From Theristus sp. LFF4_11 (Eukaryota; Nematoda; Chromadorea; Monhysterida; Xyalidae), in NCBI GenBank assembly GCA_030248135.1, contig JASANC010000657.1, positions 20,203 through 84,202 on the forward strand: a stretch of DNA of 64,000 nucleotides. Direction: 5' to 3'. The translations under genes and the position numbers were made by a program. Each line of letters starts with the position of its first letter. The stretch's first letter is position 1. Below the pieces are notes generated by a model. That model saw only the letters and a list, made by a program, of their open reading frames with translations, was not told the DNA's origin and ran no database searches. Of this stretch, positions 11,376-23,200 are shown one piece after another.

Positions 11376-11992
11376 ACACCGCGCAGTGAAGACACGGTAA
11401 TCTTGCGCTCTCACAAATGAAAACACACATTCAATAGCATCTTAAGTGTGAGCATGTGTTTGTTTGTGACAGTGCAACATCACTGTGTGGTGGCAAAGTG
11501 CACTTCACTGTGATCAGACTGGTACATGAAGTTCGCTGTTTGCGGTTTCGCCAGGTAGACGCATACCGCGGTGCCCCCTGGCTATTCAAGTGATCGACTT
11601 TTTGACATTGTTATCGTTATTGTTGAATTTGGGTGCTTTGTCACGTTTTCGGTGATTATCCGAGTCACGTGGTAGATCTTTTTTGATTGTGTCTTTATTT
11701 GGGTGCACATTACAGCTATCTGAAACTGTTAAATAAAGCTAGTGAAGTTACTGCGTAGATATAGGCTGGTGTTTCTGTTGGAATGAACTGTGGTGGTCAT
11801 TCGTCATGGAATATCTATATCAGCTCAGCACTTTGTTTTCTTTTGACTTGTCAGTACTTTGTTTTCTTTTGAGCTTAAAGCTGCGTGCCATTTCCGGTTT
11901 CCTTCCTGGCCTCGGTTAAAAAATTCGCACAGAAGGTACCACTGAACAGTACCACTCAGGGGTTTTTAACGCAAAATCGTGTTTGTGCGTCA
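11376..11992. other. Intergenic region after MALSU1
   Basis: Contains the MALSU1 3'UTR with AATAAA at 11732-11737. Between the poly(A) signal and the next ORF a short TTTGTTTTCTTTTGA word is directly repeated (about 11831 and 11858). No other feature seen. Confidence 0.5.
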
Positions 11993-12325
11993 ATGACGGA
12001 AAATCATTTGGGCAGACGCAAAGGACAAAAAGCTGCACTGAACATTGTGTTTGCAACAGAAAGAAGCGGATCACGCATCAGAAAAAGATTTGCAGTTCCC
12101 GCAGATCGTCTCGACCCAACATCCTATAGCCATCGTTCGACAGATCAGTTGATAAAGTCTATCACGGACGGGGTGGGGGAATCGAAATGTGAAGAGTGCA
12201 ACGAACAAAAAAATGTCATTGCACAAATGATGTACCGATCCTTGTGTGACTTAACAAAAAAAGTGCGAGCGAACGGTCCCCCCCGTCCCGTCCAGAAAAC
12301 TCCAGCCGGACTCGATGCAATCTGA
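11993..12325 (+). CDS. Unrecognised small protein, 110 residues
   Basis: Single-exon ORF from ATG 11993 (MTENHLGRRKGQKAALNIVF...) to TGA 12323-12325. It is more complex in composition than the neighbouring non-coding frames: a basic N-terminus, an SGSRIRKRFAVPADRL segment, a CEEC pair at about residue 70 and a KVRANGPPRP tail. I do not recognise a family. The frame stays open upstream to about 11885, so a spliced upstream exon cannot be excluded. It lies about 250 nt after the MALSU1 poly(A) signal, in the same direction. It could be a real small gene or a chance ORF; composition favours a gene only moderately. Confidence 0.4.
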   Translation: MTENHLGRRKGQKAALNIVFATERSGSRIRKRFAVPADRLDPTSYSHRSTDQLIKSITDGVGESKCEECNEQKNVIAQMMYRSLCDLTKKVRANGPPRPVQKTPAGLDAI

Positions 12326-14267
12326 CAACCCAACACCCGCTTCGCCAGCACACACATACACATTGACGAGTGGAAAAAATCGTTATATGCGTGCGTCAAA
12401 ACGATGCTTGTTCGTACGACCGAAAACAACGCAGTGGCAGCGGTCGTTTTTACTGCGAATTGGTCGAGAACAACACAATGGGAGCGAGCATCCGAGACTG
12501 ACACTGCCAAGCAAGGGGGAGTTGAGTTGTGTGCGTTGGTTATTGACACAAAAACGCGCGTGGCAGCGAGCGACGCAGCGTGTACGAAACGTGTTGACCA
12601 GCCGATGCATATTTGACATCGCATTTCTGTGTGCGCGTGTGTGTGTGCGGTGTAGACAGAACGCTGGCAACGGGGGCAAGCGCGAATTGCAATAGGGCAG
12701 CAGCAGGCGGTTGTGGAAAGACCCCGATGCGTGGCGTGTGTATACAGCACACACGTACACAAACGCACACACCACACAGACGCACAACAAGCAGTCGTGA
12801 ACTGAGCGCAGTTGGGTTGCGTATAGGGTAGATAGGAGTTGGTTAAGGCCGTGCTTCGCCTGTTTCTCTGTCGTTTGTGTTTTCTGTTTCGCATTCGAAC
12901 CTGAACTGCATTGGCTTTGACAGAGTCATGCTGCTGTGCACACCACACACTCACACATGATGCGACGTGACGTGACCACGCACACGCACACACATGGGCT
13001 AACCGCTTGCCGGGTGTGTGTATGCGTTGCTGTGCAAGTGCAATGCATCAGTCACTTCCATTCCAGTACCACGCCACTTTCAACAACCACACCAACCGTG
13101 TGTCTTCCTTCGTTCCTTTTCACCGTGTCTCTCGCTATCTCTCCTTGTTTGCGTGTTGTGAGTTTATCTTAACCGTCCAGTCAGTCAGTGTCAGTACAGC
13201 TGCTTATGGTAACAACGCACCATTGTGGTGGAGAACTGATGTGAAATTCTTTGTCCAATCCAGTAGTTTGTACTTTGCACAACGTCCATTGAGCGATTGC
13301 CTGTTTTCATTCTGCGTGTATGATTGATACTGAACAACTGAAGGCCACACCAACAAACTGCATTTTTGGTTGGCGTTGTTTTTCCGAAGACGGTTTTCAG
13401 TGTTGCGTTGTTGCTCTCCGACTGTGAGTGTGCGTACCTGTTTTTGGTTTTCATGAGTTTTCTTGCGCAACACATGTTGAGAGTGGAAAACGCCTTTCGC
13501 GCTTGTGCTGTTTTTGTCATTTTTAAATTGAAATTGTGAACACCTTGACAATATGAGTTTTTGATTTGCCACTGTTTTTGCGTGTTTCTGTTTTCAACAA
13601 CAGCATAACAACGTGCATTTTGTTTGCGGTTTCATGAAATGTGTTCATGAAATGAAAAAAAAACGAAATCGATGGGTAGTGGATTGGATATTGCAACATG
13701 CGATCAAGAACGCAACTCGTTATTGATGCGTTGGTTCAGCCCATTCGTGATGTGGTCAGTGCCAGTCAGCTTGCTTTTCTCTTTAGCCTGGTAATATCTA
13801 TAGCTTAAAGCAGCGTTCATGAATCAACATTTAAATATGCGCCGCTATTAAACACTGCCAAATGCGTTCACGATATATTTACTCCACCAACAGTGAATAG
13901 TAGCTATGGAACTTTTGACGCATTCACAAAGCGGCTGTAAAAATGCTCGAATCACCCGCGCGTTTGTAAAGTATCATTACCGCTACCAACAGTGAATTGC
14001 AGCTATGCGGCTTTTTATGCATTCACGATGTATTTTATCTTAAACTTTATGTATTCATAATATTCATCTTAATGACACATTGTTATATGCTTCACTTTTT
14101 ATGTTTCATTTCAGAACCATTCATGAATAATCCCATCTTCTTGCCAGTGTAATTACTGATTGATTGCCTGACATCGAAACTGTAAAACACACACACACGT
14201 CGACACACAAGTTGTGAAAATCGAAACGCGCGAGCGACCGACCAAGTAGCGGCACCGCCGGTCAATA
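12326..14267. other. Low-complexity intergenic DNA upstream of the zinc-finger gene
   Basis: About 12340-13030 is rich in CA/TG dinucleotide runs (ACACAC, GTGTGT), which give open frames on both strands that I treat as artefacts. About 13850-14040 holds an imperfect direct repeat with a period near 108 bp; the words CACCAACAGTGAAT-AGCTATG and GCATTCACGATRTATTT recur. I see no gene. The promoter of the zinc-finger gene is presumably in the right-hand part. Confidence 0.5.
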
Positions 14268-17200
14268 ATGATGTCCGCAGTGGCATGCCCGTTGCAGTGT
14301 CCCGTACGGGATTGTCCGGCGACGCGCACGGGTCACACGTATCGCTCGCTGGAGCACCTCTCGCAGCACGTCTCGATCGAGCACCTCGATGGGTACACGC
14401 CGTACGTGTGCAAGCTGTGTCGACTGACGACGACGTCGATGTCGCAGGCACGTCTGCACGTCCGCTTCCGGCACAACGTCACCGACGACGCTCGTATCGG
14501 ACCGCAGGTGTTGGGCGATTCGAATTTTCGAAATTCGGTTTTTAATTTAAAAGAAACCTGCAGCAGCGCTCAGACAAACGGTTTTCTTCTTCTTTTGGCG
14601 GCAAGTTTGAAAATTGGCGGCACCATAATTCGTTTTCCGAGTTCGAGTTTTCTTTCATATCATCAACACACACGAGCGTTCATGAATGCATGCACGCCAC
14701 CAAGTGTATGTGAATTGCATTTTATCTACCAGATTGGCTGGCACTGCTAAAAGTTTATGATGAACGTTGGTCTTTGGTGATTTTTCCGTGATGAACTTTG
14801 CAATTTTCTGTTCTTTTTTCAGATTCTGTATTGCGGCGACGAAGAGTGCGAAGCGAAATTGTCCGGCTTTTTAGCGGCCGCCGCAAATGCCGACGACCAG
14901 CGAGCATCGTCCCGCCCGGCGCACGTCTCTTCGGTTTGTCGTCGTGGTTTACAAGTGCGCTAGGTTGATTGCAACACTGACAACGTTTGCTGCGAGCGGT
15001 GGCACAACAGTTGTCTCGAAATAACATAGTGATCAATCATCTTCAATGTTAGTCTGATCTGAAACCACGTGGGTCGGGGGGGGGGGGGGTACCCGATGTA
15101 ACCCCGCACCCCACCCCGTACGAAGAACAGTGTTGTAAACCCCTCAGAAATGGGTTATGCTGGCATCACCACACCAGTCCTGGAAAGTTCTCCATCACAC
15201 ATGGATTTCTTCAAATCGAATCAACCTCCAAATCAAATGAAAACAAAAATCTCAAACACCAACCGTTCAGCCCGCCGCCGTGTCTGGCGTCAGCTCGCCA
15301 GCATCGTCCACACCGAGCACCGGGACCGGCGTCAGCGTCACCGGCGCTCTCGGAATCGGCGCACAACTCTTCCCACCTGACGATCGCCAATTTGCCGGCT
15401 CACCGCGTGTCACCGCGTCACCAACTGACAAGCATCCAATCAGCGGAGCGCTTGACAAGCTGGACAATGCTGATTCAAGTGCTGAGCGGGGTGGGTGTGT
15501 GCGGTTTTTTGTTCGAATCGGAATTTTTTCGAAGGAAATTCAGTTATTTTAAGATATCACGTATCGCCGTTTTGTGTAGTCCATCCGTACTGGTTTCGGA
15601 TCGCTGGTGAATTTGCATTCAGTGTTTTCGGCTTTGGAATCTTTGTTTCTCTTTTCACGTGATCTCATGAAGTTGGTAAAAGTCCTTGTTTTTGTTGGCA
15701 TTTTTTGTATTTTTGTCGGGGATTCCAAATTTCGGTGGCATTTTCGATTTCAAAATTTCACCTTTTAAGCGGACCCACAGCGCAACGCAGACGGCGATGA
15801 CGAGCGACGACGCGAATCGTGCAGTCCCACCACCACGAACAACGACTTTCATCTTTCTCCGATTTCGACACCGGTTGTCAGTCGAACTGTCGACCAGCTG
15901 ACCACTGGTCTGTGTTGTAGACAGTGCCTGTCTTTTTAGGGCTCTTTTTTAGCATTTTGTTCAGTCATTCATTTGTTTTGGTCGGTGACATGATGGGTGA
16001 GATAAAAACCACATGGCAACAACAAAAACCAAGAGCGAACTAAAACTTGTTGCTGTTGCACCAAGAGCGAACGAAAACTTGTTGTTGCTTGTAATTTCTG
16101 CTTTTTTCATTTTTAAATTTCCAGATTGCTTTTTTTCTTTTGATTGACTCTTTGAAATTAACATTATCCAACGAACCCGACCCAATACCGATTTGATTTC
16201 GAGACACTGAACGGAAACTTTCCGAGAAAAACTCGATTTCACACTTAGCTCAGCACCTTTTTTCAGGCGACCAGATGTCAGAGCGCGCCTTCTCGCCGCA
16301 CAACAATCGGCACAGTTTGCCGGCGTGCCCGTCGCCCGTGATGCCGTCAATGTACTGTTACGTCTGCAAGGAGGTGGTCGATCCAAAGACCTACGACGAC
16401 AGTCCGTCCGATATCATGCTGAAGAAACGCCACGTCATCACCGTACATCTCGGCGAGACGCTCTACTTCTGCGGTGCTCAAGGTTCGTGGGGGGGGGGGG
16501 TGAAAACGGTTGTTATTGTTGTTGTGCGGCTCGCAAGTGTTGTGCAATTCCAATTCTTTGTTTAAATGCACAACATATCATTTTTATATTTTGATTCTGC
16601 CTGCACCGAATGCATCACGAGGTCACCAACCAATCAGCTGATTGTATATAGAAATAAACTTGATGAACTGTACGGTACAGACAGAACGCCGTTTAAGTGG
16701 GGCGCCCATCGAGTTTTTCTGTAGTCCCCAAGCGCAAGTGCTGATGCCATGCGCGACGCCCTACTGAAACTGAACTAAGCCTAATGAGCCGAACCGCGGC
16801 CAACACCAGCTACACCAGTGGCACGCACGTTCACCACTAGTGCGGGACGCACCTGTACCTGTGCCTCCCCTCAAACTGCAGGCTGCACCTACAGCGGCGA
16901 CAACAACCGCCGTACGGTGCGCGCGCACTGCTACAACGGACACGAGCGTCAGCACAACACGCCCTTCCTGACGCGCACCGGCTTCATGGACCGACAGAAG
17001 CCGCCCGAGTACGTCGAGTGGATGCAGCGGTGCTTTCGGACGACGCCCGTCGGACTGGGACGCTTGGAGTCGTCCGTCACTGTTTCTGGTCGGCGTTGTT
17101 GTTGTTTTGTTTCTTCACATGTTTCTGTTGATTTCCATTCAATGAAATGAGACATTTTTTGACTGTTGTCAAAACGGCAAGTGTTTATTTGTGCACTCGA

Positions 17201-20200
17201 GCGCGGTGCATTCTTCACCATGAGATTGCCAATAAAAATGCATATCGCTGTTTCAATGTACCAGTCCTGCACATGAAAAAAAACGATTTTTTTCGACGAT
17301 AACTGAATGTAGTTGTCCCGCGAATAAAGAAAAAAGCATTGTTTTTTTTACGAATCTCTTCAGACCGCTCCACAGCCGTGCCCTCTCCGGAGCCTCTCCA
17401 ATCGGACAACAGTCGACGCGAAAACCCCACCAAAGACGTTCCGCAAAACGACGACGACGACGACGGTGATGATTATGTGAACGTTGCCGAGAACGAGGCT
17501 GACACGGAAACACCAGCGCAACAAAGGAACTATGACGACGAACAACACCGAACCGTACCCGATCACCAAGACATCCACGAACCGCAACTGCACTCGTCGT
17601 ACCGCTGGAAGTGCCGCATGTGCGGCGTCGTGCGCGTCACGCAGCATCCAGGTGGTGCGACTGGAATATTTCGGATGAAATTTGGAAGTTTGAAACACTG
17701 AGAAAGTTTTCGACTACACCCCCACCAACGAGTGCTAACAAGACAGTGTTCAGCAGCCATCAGTGCAGACAAAACAAAACAACTGACGGTCAACTTTGTT
17801 GATGTGCGTGTGTGTGTGTGGACGCCACCCAGATCTGAACCAGTACTAGAATTTTTCTGAGTGAATCACCATCAATGAATTCAATCATCGATCAGCAAAA
17901 CCACAATTTCCATCTCTCTTGACAAAAACGAGAAAAAAAACAAAAAACACACTAAAAAAGAACAGCCCGGTCTGTGCAGGTCGCTCGCAGAAACGCCACT
18001 GCGTCAGTCAGCACATGGACGCCGACGTCTACTTCTGTACGCACGCCAATTGTGCGCTCGTTCGTGGTCGCGGCGGCGACGGCCCGCTGAGTTTTCGCAG
18101 CGCCGAGGGCTGCGCGAAGCACATCGCCGTCGTGCACGGGGAGGCGAGCTGCGTCGTCGGCAGCAGACTGCACGAGCCGGCGATGCACGCGCAGCTGCGT
18201 CAGTTGATGCACAAGTGCGTCGTAGTCTAGGTTACCGGTGTACCAGTCTCGTGGTGGGTGATCACAGATGCTTGCATGAGAAATAGACTGTGTCGGATAA
18301 ATTATTACTGTGATTATTACTTAAAGGTTGCTGCGGCGACTGATCGCTGAATCGCCACTGAAGTTTCTTGTTAGAAACGATTTTTTTGTGAACCGAGCCA
18401 TTTGGGGTGGCAAGTTGCTCGCAATAACGATTGTCCACCATGTAAATTGGTTAATTTGTGTTTTCCAGATGTTTCGGCACGACAACAAGCGAGTCGAGAA
18501 CGGCGCCGCTGCCGCCACTCCAACGAATTCCATCCGTGAGCTCGGAAGCGAAAAACAGCCGAACTTTCACGAATTTACGTCATGATAGCCATGACACCGT
18601 AAGCAACAGCAACAACCACAGCTACTCGTTCAACGATTCCGCCCGAACACACGACGATCGACAACGAAAGTCGGGCGATCTCTGGCCGTGGACTTCGTCG
18701 TCATCGTCGTGGCGGGAAAATTCAAATTTCAACCAATCAGCTGCGAGTCGAACGGATGATGTTGATGAGGACGCAATGATGGATACGGATGAGGGCAGGT
18801 AAGACAATTTTGCGCGGCTAATTGATTGAATTCGATGTGTTGTTTAAGGTTTTAGCGTACTATAGCTGCAATAATGACGTGTCTATCTTGTCAAAAAGGC
18901 TAATATTGTCTGATCTCGTTCTTTTGCACAACACAGCGTCCACCCAGCGACCGCCCCCACCACCACCGATCGCATGACGCGCACAACACCGAAAGGCAAC
19001 CTGGCCGCCTACTCGGCTCGCTGCGGTGCGTGTGCCGTCCGCTGCACGTCCGCGCACTCGCGCCCATCGAAGTTTCTGGCCATCCAGCGCCGCCACATCC
19101 TCAATCGCCACCGCGCCGACCTGCCGCACATGTGCGCGTACGCGGACTGCACCGAGCGCACGCTCGTTTGGGACTCGCTCGGCGAGTGTCGGCTGCATGC
19201 GGCCAGTGTGCACCGCGACTGGATGGAGACCGCATGCCGGGCACTCACCGGGCCGCAGGAGGTCGGCTGCTTTGGAATGTTATGGCTCTGATTGATTGGA
19301 TGGAGCGGTTTTCACTGGCCAACAGGGTTTTGTGATATGATGGGTTTTGGGGTGATGGGATTTTCCTGGTTTTTCCAACGTGAAGAAGGTTCATTGGTGA
19401 TGCGACTTTTGTGGGTTTCTCTGCCTGATGTTTGCGGGTGTCGGTCGACCAGCGTTTGTCTGGCAGTGATTTGATGAAGATTTTTTCTGAACCCCGTGCG
19501 CACCGTCATGCGTGATGTTGCGCTGTCGAAACACACGCACAGACACGTTGACACGAACGCTGCTGTGAGCTCCCATATGCATTTGTGTCTGTTACAGCGC
19601 CTGATTGTTCAACATTACGCGATATTTCGAACCGAGTAGACGGTCTTTTTCCAGACCAGGGCACTCTTTACTGCCAGCCAGTTCACAAGCAACGGGATAA
19701 CGGTGCAGGCAGGGAGTTTTAAGAAAGCTCGAAATTCCATATTTCCAACAAAAACTTTCAGATCGAAACACTGCGCGAGCGCTATTTCGGCAACACTGGC
19801 TTGCCGCCGGGCTACCAGCCGGCGCCGGGTTTGGCGACGTTCCCGCCGCATGACGCCGCGTCGTCGTCGTCCCATTTTGACCGGGTCGATGTTGACCGCG
19901 ACGCTAATAGCCAGGAGCGCGAGCTGCCCGTTGTCACAGATGGCGATGACAACAATGGAGAATTTACAAACAACAATAATAATAATGATAACACTGATGA
20001 GAACTCGAATGACTCGGATGTGATTCTGGCGCTGGATGAGACGGTCGAATCGGATGAGGCCGAGAATAGCACAGGTACGCTAGGTTGGTTGACACCTGTC
20101 ACTTTTATAACACAGCTCACGAAAGAAGACACAACCTCGAATCGAAGTGTTTTTTGCAAGAAAACATTTTTAGCCTGTGTGTTAGTTAGATATATTTGGA

Positions 20201-23200
20201 AAAGAAACCCGTGCAATCGCCATACACATCTCAACGAGTTGCAGTGTGTGTTTTGGGAATTGTTCCATACTTTACAGGCAGAAACACCGCAAACACGGAC
20301 AGTGACTGGCCGTCATTCGGAGTCGACAGCGCCAGTTCGTCGAATTTCTCTGCGAACGGTTGGTTGTTTTTTAGAGTGACCTGTTTAGCATGTCCGTGGC
20401 ATATGCGCAAGGCGCGCACTGGTTTCCTTGCGGAACTGTAACGCACAAACTGATGGCAATCCACCAATCTATCCAACCGCAGAAACATTATTTCAAGCAA
20501 CGAAGTGCACTGTTAGAGAATAATAATAAAAAAACCTCGACAACACTGCTGGAACAACACTCGCTACATTCATTCACTAATTTTATTTCGCAAGAAACAG
20601 AACACTCCGATAAAACTGCATTAACAGCATGTAGCACGGAGACCAAAGTAACGAGCACCCAAACTGCAGAGTACACGACGATCTGCCAACAGTGCGAGGC
20701 GCCAGTGAACTCGAAGTCGGCGTCGGCCGGCCTCCGATGCAACCAGCGGAGTCACGTGCTCTGGCGACACATGGACGGCGTGCGCTTCTTCTCGTGCACG
20801 CATCCGGCCTGCACTAACCGCAATCCGAACGGCCGCATCGGACTGCACGGACAGTCGTCGTTCAACAAATCGGTCACCTTGATCAGGCACATCATGCGCG
20901 TGAGTGCTTGTTGTTGAGTGCTGCTGGCTGGGGATGCACGGTGGGGAAGTCAATTTGGTTGCGTTGCATTTGGTGGAGAACAGAGGGAGGTCGATTGGTT
21001 GAGTTGCTTCATTCAACGTTCTTAACGCCGCTTTTCGTTTGACTACACGGACCACAAAGGAAGTCACCGGAGACCAGCCGTGAGTACAAGGAAGATGACC
21101 GCTAACACGAGCACTTATTGCATCTATACTACTGCAGGCTGATTTGCTGCATCACCATGCGTGATCGATTACACAGCCAATGAGGAGGTCGAATGTGAAA
21201 GCCAGTTCACAACTTCCCATAACTTGAAACAACCATAGGCATATAATGAGGGGCGTGCACGTTGGCTCCCACGTACCGCTCACCAGGACCATCAGAGTAT
21301 GCTGCCTTCAGGGTCTTTCGACCTGGCACCGTTCGAACGCTGCAACAAACGAAAAACCACACCGTATTCCAGGAGCACCGCGTCTCGCGCGAGCACGCCT
21401 CCAACTTCGTGTTCTCGCGTCGCAACGACCCGGACCTGTTGAAGCGGATCGAACAGAAAACGGACGAATGCTTTCCGCCGCACATCCAGCCGACCGTGTC
21501 GGTCGTCTCCGCGAACACGAGCACACCAGCCACGACAACACCACCGAGCTCCAGTGCACCGTCGCACCGTGACGCATCGTCGGTCGACCAACGTCGTCGT
21601 GACTCGTACACCAATTCTGCCAGCAATTTCTCGCATGCATCCGCGAACCACCACCACCGCCAGAGTGACACCAGAGCAGCTGCCACTGGTTCGCCCGGTT
21701 CGCTGTCGAATCTGTTGCCGCCGTTGCAGTGCAAATGCTGCCCGTTCGTCGTGGCGAGTAATACGCGCTCGAAGCAGGCGAAGAATGCGGTGCGTTGGTG
21801 GCCGGGTGTTCGGTTTGGTGTTGGGGAAAACATGTGTTCAGCGAGAGAGGGCGGAGATGCTTTGCATGTGCAAATTGGGTTTTCTTCCGGCACAATTTCA
21901 TTGCGTTATAATAGCGGCCGAGTGTTGTTTTCGGCGGACAAGAGCGCTGTGTAGATGCGAGCACTCCGGTGTTCAGACTAACAACTCAGGAGAGTCATAC
22001 TTTCAATTTATGGCATGAAACATGGAATTGTGAATTATATACGTTGATTTTGGTGCTTCTTCAGCACCACCACGTCACCGCGAAGCACATGCGCCACCTG
22101 GAGCTGTTCACGTGCACGCATCCGGACTGCAATCGGCGGTCGTTCGCGACGCGCTCAATGGCGTCCAGTCACTGCTACGTGAAACACCGCGACGCAAAGT
22201 GGATACACTCGCGCAGCAGTCTGCCGCACATTCAGATGAAACACCAGCAGCTGATGAAGGTGCATTGCAGTGAACGCACATCAACGCTCGCACTTCCCAC
22301 TGCCGGCCTCTTTCGGCCACTAGCTGCCCACTCCACCCCGAACTGTCCATTCAGGTTTTCCACCGGGGTTCGCATGGCAGAAACAGCGTTTTCCACCGCC
22401 TCTCTATTTGTCAACACGGACTTATCGCGGCCGGCTGAGTGGCTGAGTGGATAGCACTTGGGACTTCCAATCGGAAGGCCCGGGTTCGAATCCGCTCGTG
22501 ACCACTCGGCTGCCCCGGGTTGCGTGGGGCTTAACGGTTCGGCAGCATAAACGTCGGCTTTCTTGATTCACAAGATTGCTGTTCCGGTGGCGAGGAACTT
22601 AATGACATCGCGCCCATGCATACCAGCGCAGCTTGCCCAACGCCCACTTCAAAAGCAGAAAAACTGCTTCTAACATCGCAGCCCATGTGGTGGACAATAA
22701 AAAATTGCGACAATGCCTTTCCCGAAGGGCGTTGGGTAAGGATAAAAAGGGGGCAACAAACAACAAACAACAACAACAACGGACTTATCGCTTGAACAGC
22801 CAGTTTCCCATTTCCCGCCCGGTATTTGCTCTGTGCAACGCCGATCTTTTGATCTCGAAGTCTGCGACACAATCTCCGTGCTTGTTGCCGAAAACAACAT
22901 TTCTGATTCTGTCGTTTTTTTTTCTTGTTTTTGAAGCATTTATATTTTTTTTGTTTTTTCATTTTTTCCTCTAAAAAACATCCCAAAATCATGCGCAGGA
23001 GTGCTTTCCGCACCTTCGCCGCGCCCCCGCCTACGTCGTCCCATTTCAACGAGTTCAAGGAGCAGCGTCGTCCGATTTCAACGACTCCCTTAATACGACG
23101 TCGCCCGTCGTGGAAACGGCCAGCTCGTTCTATGGTTGGTTACGAATTCACGTTTTTTTCCTGTTTTTTTTTATTTTCACTGGTCGCTTCACTTACACCG

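Noticed and set aside
12145..12993. 282-codon minus-strand frame
   Set aside because: Composition (Cys, Val, His, Thr) follows the CA/TG runs and it overlaps the small ORF on the other strand; several other frames are open across the same stretch.
21207..21893. 228-codon minus-strand frame opposite the zinc-finger exon
   Set aside because: Shadow of the GC-rich coding exon 21373-21789 on the plus strand.
22440..22510. A functional tRNA gene
   Set aside because: The B box is perfect but the anticodon stem does not pair, and the sequence continues into a 350-bp body with tail and target duplications: a SINE head.
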